Source: DATATB01 sp036268995
Lineage (GTDB): Bacteria; Planctomycetota; Planctomycetia; Pirellulales; PNKZ01
Direction: 5' to 3'
NCBI GenBank assembly: GCA_036268995.1
Contig: DATATB010000185.1
Location: 19,978 to 83,977, forward strand
Length of the DNA: 64,000 nt
Part shown: piece after piece, positions 59,586 through 64,000 of the stretch
Position numbering within the stretch: position 1 is the stretch's first letter
How the letters are laid out: each line of letters begins with the position of its first letter
Notes under the pieces: generated by a model
What the model was told of the DNA's origin: nothing
What the model saw: the letters and a program-made list of their open reading frames with translations, nothing else
Databases searched by the model: none
Made by a program: the position numbers and the translations under genes

Positions 59586-61348
59586 AACACCAGCACCAGG
59601 TCGGTGATGAACAAGCCCTGGTAGTTCAGCTTGCCGGCATCGTAGGGATCGGCATAGCCGCGGGTGCCCGTCGCACCGCTGTACCAGTCGAAGCGGAAGT
59701 TTGGCCGGACCACGACGTTGGGATACGGGTTCCAACGGGGTCCCATCGTGAACTGCCAAAAGTTACCGGCAAAGCCGCCGGCGCCGACCTGGCCGGGCGC
59801 CGCGGCGGCATAGCCGCGCGTAGCACTGGGGCCGCCGTTGGTCGTGTTGTTGTAGTCGGGCAAGAAGCCGCCGACGCGGAAGCCTTCTTCGTCGCGGAAC
59901 CATTCGCCGTTGATGCCCCACGACCACTGGTTGCTGACTTTGTAGTAGAGGTACTGGTTGATGCCATACCAGCGAGCCACGCTTTGACCGGCCGAGGTGC
60001 CGGCCGACGCGTTGCCCTGCACGCCAAAGTCGCTTTGAAACACGTACGTAATCTTGTCCGTGATGGGCCGGCTATAAACCAACGTCTGGAAATAGCGCGA
60101 GCTGAAGGTCGGCTTGCCGGCATATAGTGGACCGGTTCCGGATTGCAGTTCTTGGACGCTATAGCCGGGCGCGGTGCCGGGCTGCGTTCCGCCATTGGGT
60201 TCCATGCTCCACATGGTCACATAGGCCAGCGAGTCGCCCTCCTTGGCCAGGCCGTTGTACGTGGCCGTGCCGAGGACGCCCGCATGCGGGTTGAAGTTAC
60301 CGCTGTTGTCCCAGCCGCGGGTAATACCGCCACCCAGCAGCAGCTTGTCGGTCGCTGTCCAGCTTGTGAGCAAGCCGGTGTGAGTAAATGGCTCGCCCCA
60401 CTGGTAGGTATAAGGAATCGTATTGAAGAAGTTGTTATAGCTACCGACCGTGAAGTAACCGACCGGCGAGATAAAGTGGCCGATCTTGGCTTTCAGGTCG
60501 TTTTGGGCAACTTCCACGTAAGCCTGCGTAATGGCCAGCCCATAGAACGACTGGCTCTTGTTGATATGGTCTTCCAGGCCGGCCGACGTGTCGAACCGAG
60601 CGCTGGTGCCGTACAAGGTATCGACGCGGAAGCCGATGGCGCGGCCTTCGCCGTCGTTCTTGGCTTCCTTGTACATGTACGTGTAGAACTCGTTCAACTG
60701 GTACTGGTTCGACTGGTCTTCCCAGGTCACCGGACCGTTGATATGGTCGCTGGGGTTGGACGGGTTCCAGGTATAGCTCTGGTCGACCCAGCCGCCGATG
60801 ACGATGTCGTGCTTCTTGAGGAAGTTGCAATCCTCGAGCACGTGGTGAATCGTCCAATCCTCTTCGGCCGCCTTGCAGGCCTCTTCAGCCTTGCAGGTGG
60901 GCTCTTCTTCGCCACACTTTTTGCAGGGCTCGTCCTTCTGGCAGCCGAAGATGCAATCCTTGCAAGGCGTCTTGCACAATGACTTGCCGAAGTCATCGAG
61001 CATCCAGCAGCCGGTCTTGCGCTTGCACTTCTTGCATTCCTCCTTCTTGCACTCTTCCTCTTCCTTCTTTTCCTCGCACGATTCTTCCTTGGCGCAGCCG
61101 TCGTCCTTCTTGGCCGCTGCTTCGGGCGGCGGGGCCGGAGGGCCCGAGGGGACTTCGCTGGGTGACGCCGGCTGGGCCGGCGCCTGATAATACCTGACCG
61201 CCCGAACGTCGAAATTGGGGCCGTCGCTCTGGTTGCCCAGAGCCTGGTTAAATGCCGCCGAGGGGTCGCCCCCCGGTTCGTCGGCGGTGGCGCCTTGGGC
61301 CATCATGGCCACTAGCGCGCAAGCGAGAGCCGTGGTTCCAAATTTCAT
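59582..61348 (-). CDS. Planctomycete porin with Cys/Lys/Glu-rich segment
   Basis: The 588-residue protein (ATG 61348, GGAG seven bases upstream) has a signal peptide (MKFGTTALACALVAMMAQGA). The C-terminal 400 residues form an outer-membrane beta-barrel of the OmpL/BBP2 type with alternating aromatic strands, ending TDLVLVF. Between them (about 70-165) lies a Pro-rich spacer and a segment with about 18 Cys within CKKEECKKCKRKTGCW, LCKTPCKDCIFGCQKDEPCK and similar stretches. This segment faces the periplasm or cell wall by position. It may bind metal or make disulfides with wall proteins (inference). Confidence 0.85.
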   Translation of the reverse strand: MKFGTTALACALVAMMAQGATADEPGGDPSAAFNQALGNQSDGPNFDVRAVRYYQAPAQPASPSEVPSGPPAPPPEAAAKKDDGCAKEESCEEKKEEEECKKEECKKCKRKTGCWMLDDFGKSLCKTPCKDCIFGCQKDEPCKKCGEEEPTCKAEEACKAAEEDWTIHHVLEDCNFLKKHDIVIGGWVDQSYTWNPSNPSDHINGPVTWEDQSNQYQLNEFYTYMYKEAKNDGEGRAIGFRVDTLYGTSARFDTSAGLEDHINKSQSFYGLAITQAYVEVAQNDLKAKIGHFISPVGYFTVGSYNNFFNTIPYTYQWGEPFTHTGLLTSWTATDKLLLGGGITRGWDNSGNFNPHAGVLGTATYNGLAKEGDSLAYVTMWSMEPNGGTQPGTAPGYSVQELQSGTGPLYAGKPTFSSRYFQTLVYSRPITDKITYVFQSDFGVQGNASAGTSAGQSVARWYGINQYLYYKVSNQWSWGINGEWFRDEEGFRVGGFLPDYNNTTNGGPSATRGYAAAAPGQVGAGGFAGNFWQFTMGPRWNPYPNVVVRPNFRFDWYSGATGTRGYADPYDAGKLNYQGLFITDLVLVF

Positions 61349-61764
61349 CCCGATACTCCATCCGTAGAAAAGCGGGGAACGCTCGATCGGGCCGCACGTC
61401 CGCCTCGTGCAATCCGTCGAAACCAGTGAATGCTCGGTCTCGTGGGTCTCAATCCGCCGACGAGTCCCACCGAGATATTGGCAGTATCGGAATCGGCCCC
61501 CGGAAGGGTGCAATGGAAAGCAAGCAGTCCGATGGCAAACGAACCCTTCCAACACCAAAAACTGGAAAGCTTTAACGGTTGTAAGGGCGAACGCCTGCCG
61601 GTCTGGGGGTAAAAAAGACGTTCATATCGACAAATCAGACTTGCTTTTGCCAGAAATGGCGCACTGGGAGAGTCCGGTCGATTCATGACCGGGCGCAAGT
61701 CAGCGGGGCTCGAACCCAATGCTTGCGCTGCTGAGCAGAAGGCCGGACGACCTGCCCCCTGGCG
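61349..61764. other. Long porin leader and 3' region of ftsY
   Basis: 416 bp with no convincing gene. The minus-strand leader of the porin probably starts within it. A GCGCAAG/CTTGCGC hairpin lies at 61692-61727, beside a T-arm-like sequence (GGGTTCGAGCCCC on the minus strand) that does not form a complete tRNA. Confidence 0.5.
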
Positions 61765-62700
61765 TCATCGTTGGGCTGGCGAAACCACGTCGGCGAACAT
61801 CGCCTCGACGAAATCGTCCGGCTCGAAACGGGCGAGATCCTCGGCCGCTTCGCCCACGCCCAGGAATTTGACCGGCAGCCCGACTTGCGAGCGAATCGCC
61901 ACGACGACGCCGCCTTTGGCCGTGCCGTCGATTTTGGCCAGTACAATGCCCGTGCACTGCACGGCCTCGGTAAAGTGTTTGGCCTGGCTGATGCCGTTCT
62001 GGCCGGTCGTGGCGTCCAGCACCAGCAGCACCTCGTGCGGCGCGTCGGGAATCAGTTTGGCGACGACGCGGCGAACTTTTCCCAATTGGGCCATCAGGTT
62101 TTGCTGCGTTTGCAGCCGGCCGGCCGTATCGATAATGCAGACATCCGTGCCCGAAGCCAAGGCCTGGGCCACGGCCCGATGAGCGACGCTGGCCGGGTCT
62201 CCGCCCATTTCGCCTTTAACGATTTCAACGCCCAGGCGGCCGGCCCAAATCGTCAACTGCTCGACCGCGGCGGCCCGATACGTGTCGGCCGCGGCCAGCA
62301 GCACTTTTTTCCCACTCGCGCTGAACAGCCGGGCCAGCTTGGCAATCGACGTCGTTTTGCCCGCGCCGTTGACCCCGGCTACCATGATGACCGTCGGGCC
62401 GGTCGGCGCGAAGTGAATCGGTTCGTCGGGCTGGGCCAATTGCTGCTTGAGCTCCACTTTGACATCGGCCAGCAAATCGGACATGTGGAGCACGCGGCCG
62501 CGAAACTTGCTGCCGACGTGCTCGATCGTCTGCCGCGCGGCCGGCACGCCGATGTCGGTCTTGATAAGCACGGCATAGAGTTCTTCGAGGAACGCCTCGT
62601 CGATCAGACGGCCTTCGCTCTTGAACAAGTCGCGAACATCGGTGTTCAGCAGCCGCGCGGTCTTGCGGAGGCCATCTTTAAGCTTGTCCAGCAGACCCAT
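61765..62700 (-). CDS. ftsY: Signal recognition particle receptor FtsY
   Basis: The 311-residue GTPase docks ribosome-SRP complexes at the membrane. G1 is GVNGAGKTTS, then DTYRAAAVEQL, DTAGRLQTQQNLM, and the AKIDGTAKGG guanine loop. The acidic A-domain found in E. coli FtsY is absent; only a short N-helix (MGLLDKLKDGLRKTARLLN) precedes the NG domain, as in many other bacteria. It follows nusB on the same strand. Confidence 0.95.
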   Translation of the reverse strand: MGLLDKLKDGLRKTARLLNTDVRDLFKSEGRLIDEAFLEELYAVLIKTDIGVPAARQTIEHVGSKFRGRVLHMSDLLADVKVELKQQLAQPDEPIHFAPTGPTVIMVAGVNGAGKTTSIAKLARLFSASGKKVLLAAADTYRAAAVEQLTIWAGRLGVEIVKGEMGGDPASVAHRAVAQALASGTDVCIIDTAGRLQTQQNLMAQLGKVRRVVAKLIPDAPHEVLLVLDATTGQNGISQAKHFTEAVQCTGIVLAKIDGTAKGGVVVAIRSQVGLPVKFLGVGEAAEDLARFEPDDFVEAMFADVVSPAQR

Positions 62701-62719
62701 GGGAGCAACTCGAAAGGAG

Positions 62720-62812
62720 AATGATGAAGTAGGAATGATGAATGGAAGCAGGTGGGCGTTGGCTACAAAACTCCTCGATTCATCATTCCGCAGTCAGCAT
62801 TCATCGTTTTCT
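62720..62812. repeat. Inverted AATGATG-type heptamer repeat
   Basis: GAATGATGAAGTAGGAATGA (left) faces TTCATCATTCCGCAGTCAGC (right). It lies between nusB and ftsY within the probable operon. Confidence 0.8.
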
Positions 62813-63220
<408 letters not shown>

Positions 63221-63237
63221 GACACCCCGCATATGCA

Positions 63238-63337
63238 GAGTGAAAAGTGGAAAGTGAAAAGTGAAAAGTGGAAGACGTATTGCTTCACGAATCCCGTTTC
63301 ACTCGTCATTTTACACTTTTCACTTTTCACTTTTCAT
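63238..63337. repeat. Inverted GTGAAAAG heptamer repeat
   Basis: GTGAAAAGTGGAAAGTGAAA (left) and TTTTCACTTTTCACTTTTCA (right) form a hairpin between nusB and ribH. The ribH stop lies within the right arm. Confidence 0.87.
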
Positions 63338-63793
63338 TTGTTCCAACAGGTTGGCCATCTGAATCGCCGCTGCGGCGCATTCGCTTCCCTTATTGCCTAC
63401 GCTGCCGCCGGCGCGCTGGATCGCTTGTTCCAGCGAATTGCAGGTCAGCACGCCGAACATCACCGGCACCTGCGACTCGACCGCCAGCGAGGCCAATTGC
63501 TGGCTGACGGCCTGGTTGATGTGCTGGTCGTGGGTCGTTTCGCCGCGAATGACAGCCCCCAGGCACAGCACCGCCAGGTACCGGCGGCTATTGGCCATAC
63601 GGGCAGCCACCAGGGGGATCTCAAACGCGCCGGGCACCCAGGCCACTTCGATATCCGCATCGGCCACGCCATGGGCGGCGAGCGTTTCCGTCGCGCCGGC
63701 CAGCAACCGGCGCGTGATCGATTCGTTGTATCTTGCCACCACGACGCCGAATCGGCCAGGGGGCGGCCGCAGTTGGCCTTCGAACTCCAGCAC
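63320..63793 (-). CDS. ribH: 6,7-dimethyl-8-ribityllumazine synthase
   Basis: The protein makes the lumazine precursor of riboflavin and usually assembles as a large capsid-like particle. VVVARYNESITRRLLAGA, WVPGAFEIPL, LGAVIRGETTHDQHI with the catalytic His, and VPVMFGVLT are all present. The C-terminus ends QMKSEK, where the last codons are heptamer repeat. I start at GTG 63793 (GGAG seven bases upstream); GTG 63796 is equally possible, and a longer frame reaches 63877. Confidence 0.94.
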   Translation of the reverse strand: MLEFEGQLRPPPGRFGVVVARYNESITRRLLAGATETLAAHGVADADIEVAWVPGAFEIPLVAARMANSRRYLAVLCLGAVIRGETTHDQHINQAVSQQLASLAVESQVPVMFGVLTCNSLEQAIQRAGGSVGNKGSECAAAAIQMANLLEQMKSEK

Positions 63794-63893
63794 CACGTTT
63801 CTCCGTCCGGGGGTGCTTAACTCTTCATGCTCATTCCAATCGACTCCGCACGACCCCCCGAGCCGAGGATGCGACACGGTTCGCCGCGCCCCC

Positions 63894-64000
63894 TCAACTC
63901 TTCATGCTCATTAAGAATTCCGCGTTGCTCTTGGTCTTTTGCAAGCGGGTGACGAGCAATTCCATGGCGTCGGCCGGGTTCATGTCGTTGAGCACGCGGC
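63894..64000 (-). CDS. rho: Transcription termination factor Rho, C-terminal end
   Basis: Only the last 34 residues are in the window. VLNDMNPADAMELLVTRLQK followed by TKSNAEFLMSMKS is the typical C-terminus of Rho (the DMNPxEAMExLxxxLxKTKSNxEF pattern). The rest of the gene lies beyond 64000. The transcription order would be rho, ribH, nusB, ftsY. The sequence AACTCTTCATGCTCATT at its end is repeated 75 bp further left (63820 region), near the ribH start. Confidence 0.88.
   Translation of the reverse strand, partial: RVLNDMNPADAMELLVTRLQKTKSNAEFLMSMKS

Noticed and set aside
61692..61727. tRNA-like T-arm (GGGTTCGAGCCCC on the minus strand)
   Set aside because: No matching acceptor stem, D-arm or anticodon arm within 90 bases; it is part of a hairpin behind ftsY.

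Overview
The window is a high-GC chromosomal segment of a planctomycete, most likely from the Pirellulales. The assignment rests on gene content and on the intergenic DNA. Genes include a planctomycete-type porin, a DUF1570-like secreted metallopeptidase, single-chain glycyl-tRNA synthetase, B12-dependent ribonucleotide reductase, a squalene-hopene-cyclase-like protein beside a DUF116/polyprenyl-synthase fusion, and several TIM-barrel sugar isomerases and Gfo/Idh/MocA-type enzymes. Almost every intergenic gap carries short palindromic or heptamer-based repeats. No rRNA, tRNA, CRISPR array, integrase or phage gene was found. The order is housekeeping-like with many small operons on both strands.

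Layout. 1-16.6 kb: mostly minus strand, with a cut-off membrane protein, creatininase-family hydrolase, DUF1570-like protein, two sugar isomerases, a split ThDP decarboxylase (plus strand), a RAYT transposase among its REP palindromes, oligoendopeptidase F, FabH, an oxidoreductase, a 36-codon basic peptide gene, an esterase-like protein and a peptidoglycan amidase. 16.8-33.5 kb: malate dehydrogenase, then a plus-strand run of GlyRS, a third sugar isomerase, dienelactone hydrolase, TPR/O-GlcNAc-transferase-like protein, OsmC, a two-domain lactonase/esterase, LysS, a LolCE/LolD-type ABC system, a branched-chain aminotransferase and PabA/TrpG; an enolase-superfamily enzyme lies on the minus strand. 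33.5-36.1 kb: a minus-strand duplication zone of small membrane proteins with one intact and one decayed GGDEF gene. 36.3-43.7 kb: pyrB, pyrC, a histidine phosphatase, RidA, and nrdJ with a clear intrinsic terminator.

43.9-49.8 kb holds a co-directional set that I infer to be an isoprenoid-lipid pathway: SHC-like cyclase, DUF116-polyprenyl synthase fusion, chorismate-lyase-like protein and glycosyltransferase. 49.9-52.1 kb has two paralogous secretin/STN-like secreted proteins on the minus strand. 52.3-58.1 kb encodes a thioesterase, a small prenyltransferase-beta/QW-repeat protein, and an ABC exporter (ATPase plus 1120-residue permease). The right end carries a possible structured RNA, a methyltransferase converging on a Cys/Lys/Glu-rich porin, and the ftsY, nusB, ribH and rho (cut off) genes.

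Many genes were given starts downstream of the longest possible reading frame. The upstream extensions run through repeats or neighbouring genes, and several internal starts (including GTG and TTG) have good Shine-Dalgarno sequences. The most distinctive non-coding feature is a set of REP-like palindromes, most headed by GTAG and arranged as outward-facing inverted pairs, together with one RAYT gene, three copies of a roughly 100-bp MITE-like element, and heptamer repeats that in places supply gene ends.
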